From NCBI GenBank assembly GCA_028871175.1, contig JAGWNU010000012.1, positions 1-38,275 on the forward strand: 38,275 nucleotides of DNA, in the 5' to 3' direction. Under the pieces are notes generated by a model, which made no database searches, had not been told where the DNA came from, and worked only from the letters and a program-made list of their open reading frames with translations. A program made the position numbers and the translations under genes. Below are positions 8,923 to 16,621 of the stretch, one piece after another (positions within the stretch are counted from its first letter, which is position 1; every line of letters begins with the position of its first letter). The stretch comes from Burkholderiaceae bacterium (GTDB taxonomy: Bacteria > Pseudomonadota > Gammaproteobacteria > Burkholderiales > Burkholderiaceae).

Positions 8923-10332
8923 GTGAAACGGCTCTGGCCCCTTGTCTTCCTGTTTGTCTGCGGTCTCGCACGCGCCGCCGATGTGAATGGCGCTGAGCTT
9001 CCGCTGTGGTGGGGCATGCCGTTCGCGGGCATTCTGCTGTCGATTGCCATGGCGCCGCTGGTGGTGCCGAGGCTCTGGCACGATCACTACGGCAAGATTG
9101 CGGCAGCCTGGGCACTTGCACTTCTTGTGCCCTTCGGCATCGGCTTCGGCACCGAGGCGGCTGTCGCCTCCGTCGTGCACGCCGCGCTTGCTGAATACAT
9201 CCCCTTCATTGCGTTGATCGCGGCGCTGTACGTGGTGGCGGGCGGCATCTGCATTCGCGGCAACATCCATGGCACGCCCAGGCTCAACACGGGCCTGATC
9301 GCGCTGGGCACCGGCCTGGCCAGCATCATGGGGACGACGGGTGCGGCAATGCTGCTGATCCGGCCGCTGCTGCGCGCCAACGAGGCCCGGCGCCACCGGT
9401 CGCACGTGGTGGTGTTTTTCATTTTCCTGGTGGCGAATGCGGGTGGCGCGCTCACCCCGCTGGGCGATCCGCCGCTGTTCCTCGGCTTCCTGCAGGGTGT
9501 CGATTTTTTCTGGACCGCGCAGCATCTTTGGCGCCAGACGTTGACGATGTGGGTGTTGCTGCTCGTCCTCTTCTACATCCTCGACAGCTACCTCTATCAC
9601 ACGGGCAAGGAAGTCCTGCCCAACATCACCGACGCCACGCCCGATGAGGCAGGCCCGCTGCGCTTCGAAGGCAACGTCAACTTCGTGCTGCTCGCCGGCA
9701 TCCTGGGGCTCGTGCTGATGAGCGGGCTGTGGAAGCCAGGCATCGTCTTCCACGTGATGGGTACCGAGGTGCTGCTGCAGAACGTGCTGCGCGACATCGG
9801 GCTGGTGTCGATTGCATGGCTGTCGCTCTGGGCGACGCCCGCCAGTGCGCGCGAGGGCAACGAATTCAACTGGGAGCCCATCCTGGAAGTCGGCAAGCTG
9901 TTCGCCGCCATCTTCATTACCATCGGACCCGTCATCGCCATGCTCAAGGCTGGCGTCGATGGGCCATTCGCGGCGGTTGTGCGTCTGGTCAACGATGGTG
10001 CCGGGCAGCCCAACAACGCGATGTACTTTTGGGCAACGGGGCTGCTGTCTTCCTTCCTCGATAACGCGCCGACGTATCTGGTCTTCTTCAACACGGCCGG
10101 CGGTGACGCGCGGATGCTGATGAGCGAGGGCGTCGCCACATTGGCAGCCATCTCTGCCGGCGCCGTGTTCATGGGCGCCACCACCTACATCGGCAACGCT
10201 CCCAACCTGATGGTCAAGGCAATTGCTGAAAGCCGTGGCCTGCAGATGCCGAGCTTCTTCGGCTACATGCTGTGGTCGGTGGGCATCCTTGTCCCGATCT
10301 TTGTCTTGATGACGTTTGTCTTTTTCCGCTAA
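8923..10332 (+). CDS. NhaD/CitMHS-type sodium:proton antiporter
   Basis: A 469-residue inner-membrane transporter with about a dozen hydrophobic helices. It starts at GTG 8923 with AAGGAG nine bases upstream. Residues 1-19 look like a cleavable signal (LVFLFVCGLARA), followed by WGMPFAGILLSIAMAPLVVP, the usual first helix of the putative citrate transport / NhaD group. Conserved membrane loops include GTTGAAMLLIRP, ALTPLGDPPLFLGFLQGVDF and SSFLDNAPTYLVFFN; the DNAPT motif is characteristic of the ion transporter superfamily. NhaD homologues exchange sodium or lithium for protons. Some relatives are annotated as citrate carriers, so substrate assignment is tentative. The next gene begins 20 bases later, so co-transcription is likely. 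Confidence 0.82.
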   Translation: MKRLWPLVFLFVCGLARAADVNGAELPLWWGMPFAGILLSIAMAPLVVPRLWHDHYGKIAAAWALALLVPFGIGFGTEAAVASVVHAALAEYIPFIALIAALYVVAGGICIRGNIHGTPRLNTGLIALGTGLASIMGTTGAAMLLIRPLLRANEARRHRSHVVVFFIFLVANAGGALTPLGDPPLFLGFLQGVDFFWTAQHLWRQTLTMWVLLLVLFYILDSYLYHTGKEVLPNITDATPDEAGPLRFEGNVNFVLLAGILGLVLMSGLWKPGIVFHVMGTEVLLQNVLRDIGLVSIAWLSLWATPASAREGNEFNWEPILEVGKLFAAIFITIGPVIAMLKAGVDGPFAAVVRLVNDGAGQPNNAMYFWATGLLSSFLDNAPTYLVFFNTAGGDARMLMSEGVATLAAISAGAVFMGATTYIGNAPNLMVKAIAESRGLQMPSFFGYMLWSVGILVPIFVLMTFVFFR

Positions 10333-10351
10333 CTGAACGGTGTTGGAACGT

Positions 10352-11356
10352 ATGAAACCCGGAATCCTCGTGACGCGCGCGCTGTTTCCTGAGGTGCTGG
10401 AGCGCCTGCGCGAGACCTTCGATGTGATCGACAACCAGGCCGACGTGACGTATCCACCTGAAGCGCTTGCCGAGCGTCTGCAGGGGCGCGTAGGCCTGCT
10501 GGCCAATGCAGCGGATACCATCAACGCAGACTTGATCGCCCGTGTGCCGACGCTGCGCGCGGTTGCAAACATGGCGGTCGGCTACAACAACCTGGATCTG
10601 CCGGCGATGACACGCGCTGGCATTCTGGCCACGAATACACCCGATATCCTCACCGAGACGACTGCCGACTTCGGCTGGGCGTTGCTCATGGCCGCCGCGC
10701 GCCGTGTGCCGGAATCGGAACGCTGGCTGCGCGCTGGGCAGTGGAAGCGGTGGACATACGATATGTTTCTCGGCGCCGAGGTGTATGGCAGTACGTTGGG
10801 CATCCTGGGGATGGGCCGTATCGGGCAAGCCTTGGCGCGGCGCGCGAGCGGGTTCTCGATGCGCGTGATCTATCACAACCGCAGCCGGCTCGCGCCGGAA
10901 GTCGAGCAGGAGACGCGCGCAACCTACGTCAGCAAGGAAGCGCTGCTGAAGCAGTCGGACCACCTCGTGCTGGTGCTGCCGTATTCTGCGTCCAGCCACC
11001 ACGCCATTGGTGCGGCGGAGCTGGCGCAGATGAAGCCGACCGCCACATTGGTCAACCTCGCGCGCGGCGGTATCGTGGACGACGCGGCCCTGGCGCAGGC
11101 GCTGGCAGAAAAGCGTATCTTCGCAGCGGGCCTCGATGTCTATGAAGGCGAACCCCATGTGCATCCGGACTTGCTGGAAGCGGAGCATGTCGCACTGACG
11201 CCGCACATTGCGAGCGCCACGCATGGCACGCGCCTGGGCATGGCCAACCTGGCCGCCGACAACCTGATCGCTGCGCTCGGCTTTGGTCCGCATGCCGGTC
11301 AGCCGCCCAATTTGTTGAACCCAGATGCGCTGGCAGTGCGGCGCACGTCTGCCTGA
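10352..11356 (+). CDS. D-2-hydroxyacid dehydrogenase (glyoxylate/hydroxypyruvate reductase, GhrB-like)
   Basis: A 334-residue NAD(P)H enzyme of the D-isomer-specific 2-hydroxyacid dehydrogenase family, probably reducing glyoxylate or hydroxypyruvate. The dinucleotide motif GILGMGRIGQA is near residue 150. The catalytic residues are visible: R238 in NLARGGIVDD, E267 in DVYEGEP and H285 in LTPHIASAT. The substrate-binding loop NMAVGYNNLD is near residue 73. I chose the ATG at 10352 (MKPGILVTRALFP) over the GTG four codons earlier because the family starts here. It lies between the antiporter (20 bases) and rmuC (12 bases). Glyoxylate, hydroxypyruvate and 2-ketogluconate reductases cannot be told apart by motif alone. 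Confidence 0.88.
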   Translation: MKPGILVTRALFPEVLERLRETFDVIDNQADVTYPPEALAERLQGRVGLLANAADTINADLIARVPTLRAVANMAVGYNNLDLPAMTRAGILATNTPDILTETTADFGWALLMAAARRVPESERWLRAGQWKRWTYDMFLGAEVYGSTLGILGMGRIGQALARRASGFSMRVIYHNRSRLAPEVEQETRATYVSKEALLKQSDHLVLVLPYSASSHHAIGAAELAQMKPTATLVNLARGGIVDDAALAQALAEKRIFAAGLDVYEGEPHVHPDLLEAEHVALTPHIASATHGTRLGMANLAADNLIAALGFGPHAGQPPNLLNPDALAVRRTSA

Positions 11357-11368
11357 CCGGATTCTCTT

Positions 11369-12841
11369 ATGGACTGGATCGCATTATTCACGCTGCTGGG
11401 CGTGGCCCTGGTGGTCGTGCTGTGTGTGTTGATCTGGCGCGGCGTGTCGCGCGGCCAGATGAACGACCTATCACCGATGCTGGCACCGCTGCGCGACGAA
11501 CTGACTCGCGGCAATGAACGCATCGAGCGCGAGCTGCGCGCGGAAATCGCCGAGACGGCGCGCATCGGTCGCAGCGATGTCACACAACAGCTCGGCCAGT
11601 TTCAGCAGGTGCTGACCACGCAGCTCACAAGTGTCGCCACGCTGCAGAACAACCAGATCGACACGTTTGCCCAGCAGCTCACCAAGCTCACGGAGACGAA
11701 CACCCAGCAGCTCGAAGCCGTGCGGCAAAGTCTGCAGCAACAGGCGCAGCAGGCGCGCGAAGAGCAGGGCAACGCGTTGCGCCGGTTCGGCGAGGCGATG
11801 CAACAGCAGCTCGCCCAACTGGCCGAAGGCAACGAGCGCCGCCTGGCGGAAGTGCGCGCCACGCTCGAGCAGAAGCTCAAGGACATCGAAGCCAACAACG
11901 CCACCAAGCTCGACGAGATGCGTCGCACCGTCGATGAGAAGCTCCATGCCACGCTGGAGCAGCGGCTGGGCGAATCCTTCAAGCTGGTATCCGAGCGGCT
12001 CGAGCAGGTGCATCGCGGCCTGGGTGAAATGCAGGCGCTGGCGCAGGGCGTGGGCGATCTGAAGAAGGTGTTGACCAATGTGAAGACCCGCGGCACCTGG
12101 GGCGAGGTTCAGCTTGAGATGCTGCTGGAGCAGATGCTGACCCCCGAGCAATACGACAAGAACGTCGAGACCGTGCGCGGAACCGGCGCACGCGTTGAAT
12201 TCGCTATCCGCCTGCCGGGCAAGACCGATGCCGATCACGAAGCGACGGTGTGGCTGCCGATCGATGCCAAGTTTCCGAAGGAGCAATACGAACGCCTGCT
12301 GGATGCACAGGAACGTGCGGATGCCGAAGCCGCCGCAGCCGCCAGCCGTGAACTCGAAGTCGCGGTGCGCAAGGAAGCCCAGACCATCCACGAAAAATAC
12401 ATCGCGCCACCTGCCACGACCGACTTCGCGATCCTCTTCCTGCCGACCGAAGGCCTTTACGCCGAGGTCCTGCGCCGCTCCGGCCTGACGGATGAGTTGC
12501 AGCGCAAATTCCGCGTGACCATCGCAGGGCCGACCACGCTCACGGCGATCCTGAACAGCCTGCAGATGGGTTTCCGCACCTTGGCGCTGGAGAAGCGTTC
12601 CAGCGAAGTGTGGCAGGTACTCGGCGCGGTGAAGAGCGAGTTCGGCAAGTTCGGCGACGTGCTGGCTGCGACCAAGAAGACGCTGGAACGCGCCGTCAGC
12701 AATATCGAGCAGGCCGAGGTGCGCACACGTCAGATGAACCGCAAGCTCAAGGCCGTGGAAGCGTTACCGAGTGAGGCTGCCCAGAGCGTGCTGGGGCTGG
12801 AAACAGCCTTGCCGCAGGAGGATGAGACCGAGGTCGAGTAG
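11369..12841 (+). CDS. rmuC: DNA recombination protein RmuC
   Basis: A 490-residue protein with a single N-terminal membrane helix (residues 2-25, WIALFTLLGVALVVVLCVLI). A long Gln/Glu/Arg-rich coiled coil covers about residues 60-220. The C-terminal nuclease-like RmuC domain contains TRGTWGEVQLEMLLEQMLTP, VWLPIDAKFPKEQYERL and FLPTEGLYAEVLRR. In E. coli, loss of RmuC alters recombination at inverted repeats; its activity is not firmly established. The acidic and lysine residues in DAKFPKE fit a PD-(D/E)xK-like fold. The ATG at 11369 lies 12 bases after the dehydrogenase stop, so the two are probably one transcript. Confidence 0.93.
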   Translation: MDWIALFTLLGVALVVVLCVLIWRGVSRGQMNDLSPMLAPLRDELTRGNERIERELRAEIAETARIGRSDVTQQLGQFQQVLTTQLTSVATLQNNQIDTFAQQLTKLTETNTQQLEAVRQSLQQQAQQAREEQGNALRRFGEAMQQQLAQLAEGNERRLAEVRATLEQKLKDIEANNATKLDEMRRTVDEKLHATLEQRLGESFKLVSERLEQVHRGLGEMQALAQGVGDLKKVLTNVKTRGTWGEVQLEMLLEQMLTPEQYDKNVETVRGTGARVEFAIRLPGKTDADHEATVWLPIDAKFPKEQYERLLDAQERADAEAAAAASRELEVAVRKEAQTIHEKYIAPPATTDFAILFLPTEGLYAEVLRRSGLTDELQRKFRVTIAGPTTLTAILNSLQMGFRTLALEKRSSEVWQVLGAVKSEFGKFGDVLAATKKTLERAVSNIEQAEVRTRQMNRKLKAVEALPSEAAQSVLGLETALPQEDETEVE

Positions 12842-12868
12842 GCGGCCCGTTGGTATCCGTCAAAGAAA

Positions 12869-12890
12869 AGGGGCGGAAGACTCCGCCCCT
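12869..12890 (-). terminator. Intrinsic terminator for the small membrane protein gene
   Basis: A nine-pair perfect stem (AGGGGCGGA / TCCGCCCCT, loop AGAC) is flanked on its plus-strand left by AAAGAAAA. Read on the minus strand it is followed by TTTTCTTT, so it ends the transcript of the gene at 12915-13193. It may also slow the convergent rmuC transcript but has no T-run on that side. Confidence 0.8.
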
Positions 12891-12914
12891 GCTTCGTGGA
12901 TCGCCGGTGAGCTA

Positions 12915-13193
12915 TCAGGCTTCTTCCGGCACGTCACGCAGAACGATCTCGATTCCGCCGAAGCGCGCAGCGACCCAGTTGTATGCGCGGCACGCGAGCC
13001 ACAGCGCGCCAAAGCCGACCAGCGCATTCAGGATCAGGCCGCTGAGCACGACCACTGTCGGCAGTTCGCCGTAGCGGACAAAGCCGACGAAGAAGAACAA
13101 CCCTACGACCGGCAGCGAAAAACACAAATACACCAACACCAGCGCACGCGCGGTGTGGGCCGGGTGAAGATAGGCAATCTCCTTGGTCATCAT
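12915..13193 (-). CDS. Small two-helix membrane protein, unrecognised
   Basis: I do not recognise this family. The 92-residue product has two hydrophobic segments: residues ~16-38 (ALVLVYLCFSLPVVGLFFFV) and ~43-68 (LPTVVVLSGLILNALVGFGA). A short tail ends GIEIVLRDVPEEA. I start it at the paired ATGs 13193/13190; a TTG at 13205 would add MSNA. No clear Shine-Dalgarno sequence is present. It stands alone on the minus strand between convergent rmuC and the moeA end, with its own terminator, so it is a separate unit. Confidence 0.65.
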   Translation of the reverse strand: MMTKEIAYLHPAHTARALVLVYLCFSLPVVGLFFFVGFVRYGELPTVVVLSGLILNALVGFGALWLACRAYNWVAARFGGIEIVLRDVPEEA

Positions 13194-13373
13194 GGCATTA
13201 CTCAAGCTCAGGCAAATCCGAAACGATCAAACTGGCGCAAAGTGTAGCGAATCGACCGAGGCGCCGATACCCGCGCCCGGCAGGTGACGCAAAAAACCGA
13301 CAGCACGCTTCCACGATGTGTCCGCAACGCGTCCGAAGGTCGCGGCGGCCATGCCGCGCCGCCGATGCGGTCA

Positions 13374-14654
13374 CTAGATCAAGCCATCGAACAGGATCAC
13401 CTGCACGGCGTCGCCCGCGTTGACCTGGCCTTGCTCATGCGCGAGCACGACAAAGCAGTTTGCCTCGCTCATGGAGCGCAGCACCCCCGAACCCTGCTGG
13501 CCGGTCAGGCGCACTTCCAACTGGCCCTGGCTGTTCAGGGTCGCGATGGCGCGCTGGTATTCCGTGCGGCCCGGGCGCTTGCGAATGGGCGCGGCGCTCA
13601 CCGCCGGCACCAGCGGCGCACCGGCTTCGGCGGCACCCATCATGCGCAGCAGCGCGCCGCGCACGAAGTGATAGAACGTCACCATCACCGCCACCGGATT
13701 GCCCGGTAGGCCAAACAGGAAGGCGCTGCGGCCGTTCGACGTGATCCGGCCGAAGGCCATCGGACGGCCCGGGCGCATGGCAATCTTCCAGAATGTCACG
13801 TCGCCCAGCTTGGCCATCGTCTGCTTGGTGAAATCCGCCTCGCCGACGGAGACGCCGCCGGAGGTGATGATCGCGTCGGCGTTTTCCGCGGCGGTGCGGA
13901 AAGCCGCTTCCAGCGCGGCCGGGTCGTCGCGCACGACGCCCATGTCGATCAGTTCCACCCCCAGCCGCGAGAGCATGCCGTGCAGCGTGTAGCGGTTCGA
14001 GTCGTAGACGCAGCCGGCGTCGAGCGGCTCGCCGATGGAGCGCAGTTCATCGCCGGTGGAGAAGAACGCCACACGCAGCCTGCGGCGCACCGGCACTTCA
14101 GCGATGCCCAGGGAGGCGAGCAGCCCGATGTCCGCCGGGCGCAAGATGCGGCCCGCGGCAAGTGCCGCGCTGCCCTTGGCGAGGTCCTCGCCACGCAGGC
14201 GGCGGTTGTCGCCAGCGCGCACGGCATCACGCGCAAACCGGACCGTAGTGGTGTCGCCTTGTGTGAATTCCTGTGGGATGACGGTATCGCAGCCGGCGGG
14301 CATCACGGCACCGGTCATGACGCGTACGGCTTCGCCGGCGCCCGGTGCCCCGTCGAACGCGACGCCCGCGTATGCCGTCCCGACCACGCGCAGTGTCACA
14401 TCACCCTCGCCGCGTGCGAGTTCGGCGCTTGCGAAGGCGAACCCGTCCATCGCCGAGTTGTCGTGCGAGGGAACGTCGATGGACGACAGCACGTCTTCGG
14501 CCAGCACACGGTCGAGCGCACTGCGGATGGGTACGCACGCGAAGCCGCTCACCGGTTGCACAAAGTCGCGCATGATGGCCTGGGCCTGCGCGACGGGCAG
14601 TGCGTTGGGGTCGTAGTCGGACAGGCAGGAGACGACGGAGGCGAGGGTGGTCAT
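13374..14654 (-). CDS. moeA: Molybdopterin molybdenumtransferase MoeA
   Basis: MoeA inserts molybdate into adenylylated molybdopterin, the last step of molybdenum cofactor synthesis. The 426-residue protein shows the family order: VPSHDNSAMDGFAFA in the first domain, PAGCDTVIPQE, then the MPT-binding core SGGVSVGEADFTKQTM and GLPGNPVAVMVTFYHF, and a C-terminal beta domain. The length is slightly above the 411 of E. coli. It is the third gene of a minus-strand moaA-mobA-moeA run and starts 27 bases after mobA stops. The first ATG is used; no strong ribosome site is seen. Confidence 0.96.
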   Translation of the reverse strand: MTTLASVVSCLSDYDPNALPVAQAQAIMRDFVQPVSGFACVPIRSALDRVLAEDVLSSIDVPSHDNSAMDGFAFASAELARGEGDVTLRVVGTAYAGVAFDGAPGAGEAVRVMTGAVMPAGCDTVIPQEFTQGDTTTVRFARDAVRAGDNRRLRGEDLAKGSAALAAGRILRPADIGLLASLGIAEVPVRRRLRVAFFSTGDELRSIGEPLDAGCVYDSNRYTLHGMLSRLGVELIDMGVVRDDPAALEAAFRTAAENADAIITSGGVSVGEADFTKQTMAKLGDVTFWKIAMRPGRPMAFGRITSNGRSAFLFGLPGNPVAVMVTFYHFVRGALLRMMGAAEAGAPLVPAVSAAPIRKRPGRTEYQRAIATLNSQGQLEVRLTGQQGSGVLRSMSEANCFVVLAHEQGQVNAGDAVQVILFDGLI

Positions 14655-14681
14655 GTCGTGGGTGAGGGAATCGGCGGCGCG

Positions 14682-15296
14682 CTAGTGGCGCTTCGCCAAG
14701 TGCTGCAGTTCTTCCAGCGTGTTGATGTTGGCGAACGCGGCGCTGTCGTCAAACAGCACGTCGACCGAGGGGTGGCGTGCCGTCCAGGTTTCGATTTTGC
14801 GCCCGCCGCCTTGCAGGTAGGCGTTCAGGTCGTCGGCCAGGCGGACATCGATCAGACAGAATACCGGCTGCACCTGTCGGCGTGGTTGACCCTGCTCATC
14901 CACCGCCATCGTCACCGGCATGGCGATGCGCGCGTTCGCATCCTCCAAGGCGCGCGCAAGCCGGAGGGCAAGGTCGGTCGGTACGAACGGTGAATCGCAC
15001 GGGGCAGTCAGCAGGTAGTGTGTCTGGCATTGCTCCAGCCCGGCCAGGATGCCCGCCAGCGGGCCTGCGAAATCCGGCACGGAATCGATCACCACCGGCA
15101 CGCCGAACGATTCGTACGCGGCCAGATTGCGATTGGCGTTGATGAGCACGTGGTCAACCTGTGGCGAGAGGCGCATCAGCGTATGCATTGCCATCGGGGC
15201 GCCGCGAAACGTCTGCAAGCCCTTGTCGACGCCGCCCATGCGGCTGCCCCGGCCGCCGGCCAGGATCAGGCCGGTAATGTCGGATGTTGGAATCAT
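14682..15296 (-). CDS. mobA: Molybdenum cofactor guanylyltransferase MobA
   Basis: MobA joins GMP to molybdopterin to make the guanine dinucleotide form used by DMSO-reductase-family enzymes. The 204-residue protein carries the nucleotidyltransferase signature LILAGGRGSRMGGVDKGLQ at residues ~10-28, then PLAGILAGLEQ and the metal-binding TAPCDSPFVPTDL. I place the start at ATG 15296 (MIPTSDITGL). A longer open frame upstream overlaps moaA and gives a basic low-complexity extension with no family match. The gap to the moaA stop is 22 bases. Confidence 0.94.
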   Translation of the reverse strand: MIPTSDITGLILAGGRGSRMGGVDKGLQTFRGAPMAMHTLMRLSPQVDHVLINANRNLAAYESFGVPVVIDSVPDFAGPLAGILAGLEQCQTHYLLTAPCDSPFVPTDLALRLARALEDANARIAMPVTMAVDEQGQPRRQVQPVFCLIDVRLADDLNAYLQGGGRKIETWTARHPSVDVLFDDSAAFANINTLEELQHLAKRH

Positions 15297-15318
15297 GTGG
15301 AGTCGAGGAGGGTGGCCG

Positions 15319-16440
15319 TCAGCCACCGATGTAGGACATTTCGATGCGCCGTCCGACCGGCTGGGCCTGGCCGCTGGCGCGCAGTTCGGAGTAGCGGTCG
15401 GTGCGGCCCTGCCAGACGGCGCGGATCGCGTTGGAGAGTTCAAGATCGCTTGCGCCGCCGCGCAGCAGGGTACGCAGGTCAAAACCCTCGGTCGCAAAGA
15501 GGCAGAGATACAGCTTGCCTTCGGTCGACAGGCGCGCGCGCGTGCAATCGCGGCAAAATGCCTGCGTCACACTGGAGATCACGCCGATCTCGCCCGCGCC
15601 ATCAAGGTAACGCCAACGCTCAGCGGTCTCGCCGCTGTAGTTGGCTGATGCGGGCTCGAGTGCGAATTCCGCCGCCAGGCGCTGAATGACCTCCGCCGAC
15701 GGAATGACCGAGCGCATATCCCAATGGTTGGTCGTGCCGACATCCATGTACTCGATAAACCGCACGATGATGCCGGTGCCCCGGAAGTGGCGTGCCATCG
15801 GCACGATCTGGTCATCGTTGTCGCCTTTCTTGACGACCATGTTGACCTTCAGCGGGGCCAGGCCCACTTGTTGAGCGACCTCGATGCCATGCAGCACTTC
15901 GCTCACGGCAAAGTCGACATCGTTCATGCGGCGGAAAGTCGCGTCGTCGATCCCGTCCAAACTGACCGTAACGCGGGTGAGGCCCGCGTCTTTGAGCGAT
16001 TGCGCCTTGCGGGCAAGTAGTGCGCCGTTGGTTGTCAGCGTGAGGTCCAGCGGCTTACCTTCGGCCGTGGTCAGGCGTGCCAGCATCTCGACCAGGCGCT
16101 CGATGTCCTTGCGCAGGAGCGGTTCGCCGCCCGTCAGCCGGATCTTTTCGACACCGTGCTCGATGAACAGCCGCGCCATGCGTTCGATCTCTTCAAACGA
16201 CAGCAGCTCGGAATGCCGAAGGAAGCGATAGTCCTTGTCGAACACATCCTTTGGCATGCAATAGACACAGCGGAAGTTGCAGCGGTCCGTCACCGAAATG
16301 CGGAGGTCGTGCAGGCGACGGCCGTGCGTGTCGGCGAGCCAACCCTGCGCGGGGACGAGCGTGTCCGGCACGGTTGGCACCGTGGCGCGGTGGTGTTGGC
16401 CATCGCGCAGGTCGTAGAGGGGGATCACGGTTTCGGTCAT
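15319..16440 (-). CDS. moaA: GTP 3',8-cyclase MoaA (radical SAM)
   Basis: MoaA uses two 4Fe-4S clusters and S-adenosylmethionine to rearrange GTP, the first committed step of molybdopterin synthesis, together with MoaC (not in this window). The radical SAM cysteines are C54, C58 and C61 ([15 protein letters not shown]). The C-terminal GTP-binding cluster uses C296, C299 and C313 ([11 protein letters not shown] and LYLCLF). The chain ends IGG, the conserved double-glycine tail that reaches the active site. Its 373 residues include an N-terminal extension of about 30 residues compared with E. coli (329). It begins the moaA-mobA-moeA unit, 124 bases after the rne terminator. Confidence 0.97.
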   Translation of the reverse strand: MTETVIPLYDLRDGQHHRATVPTVPDTLVPAQGWLADTHGRRLHDLRISVTDRCNFRCVYCMPKDVFDKDYRFLRHSELLSFEEIERMARLFIEHGVEKIRLTGGEPLLRKDIERLVEMLARLTTAEGKPLDLTLTTNGALLARKAQSLKDAGLTRVTVSLDGIDDATFRRMNDVDFAVSEVLHGIEVAQQVGLAPLKVNMVVKKGDNDDQIVPMARHFRGTGIIVRFIEYMDVGTTNHWDMRSVIPSAEVIQRLAAEFALEPASANYSGETAERWRYLDGAGEIGVISSVTQAFCRDCTRARLSTEGKLYLCLFATEGFDLRTLLRGGASDLELSNAIRAVWQGRTDRYSELRASGQAQPVGRRIEMSYIGG

Positions 16441-16564
16441 GGCGTGGTGCGGTGCGTCAATCCACAGAGCCGGACTGTGCGGTCGATACAGCTTTGAGTG
16501 TAACGCAGCCCCCGATCCTTACGGGCAGCATGGTTTCAGCCACGCTCTCGCGCGCACAGGAAAA

Positions 16565-16584
16565 AGGGCGGCCGAAGCCGCCCT
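16565..16584 (-). terminator. Intrinsic terminator of rne
   Basis: A stem AGGGCGGC / GCCGCCCT capped by the stable loop CGAA lies 38 bases past the rne stop. Read on the minus strand it runs into TTTTTCC. It separates rne from moaA on the same strand. Confidence 0.85.
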
Positions 16585-16621
16585 CCTGAACTGCATCGGC
16601 GGCAACCCGCCCGTGTATTAC

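Noticed and set aside
13206-13373. A terminator for moeA in the gap to the small membrane gene
   Set aside because: A T-run is present on the minus strand (GGTTTTTTGCG) but I could not find a stable stem directly before it.
16441-16564. A molybdenum-cofactor riboswitch before moaA
   Set aside because: The gap before moaA shows no recognisable Moco aptamer pattern and is short once the rne terminator is subtracted.
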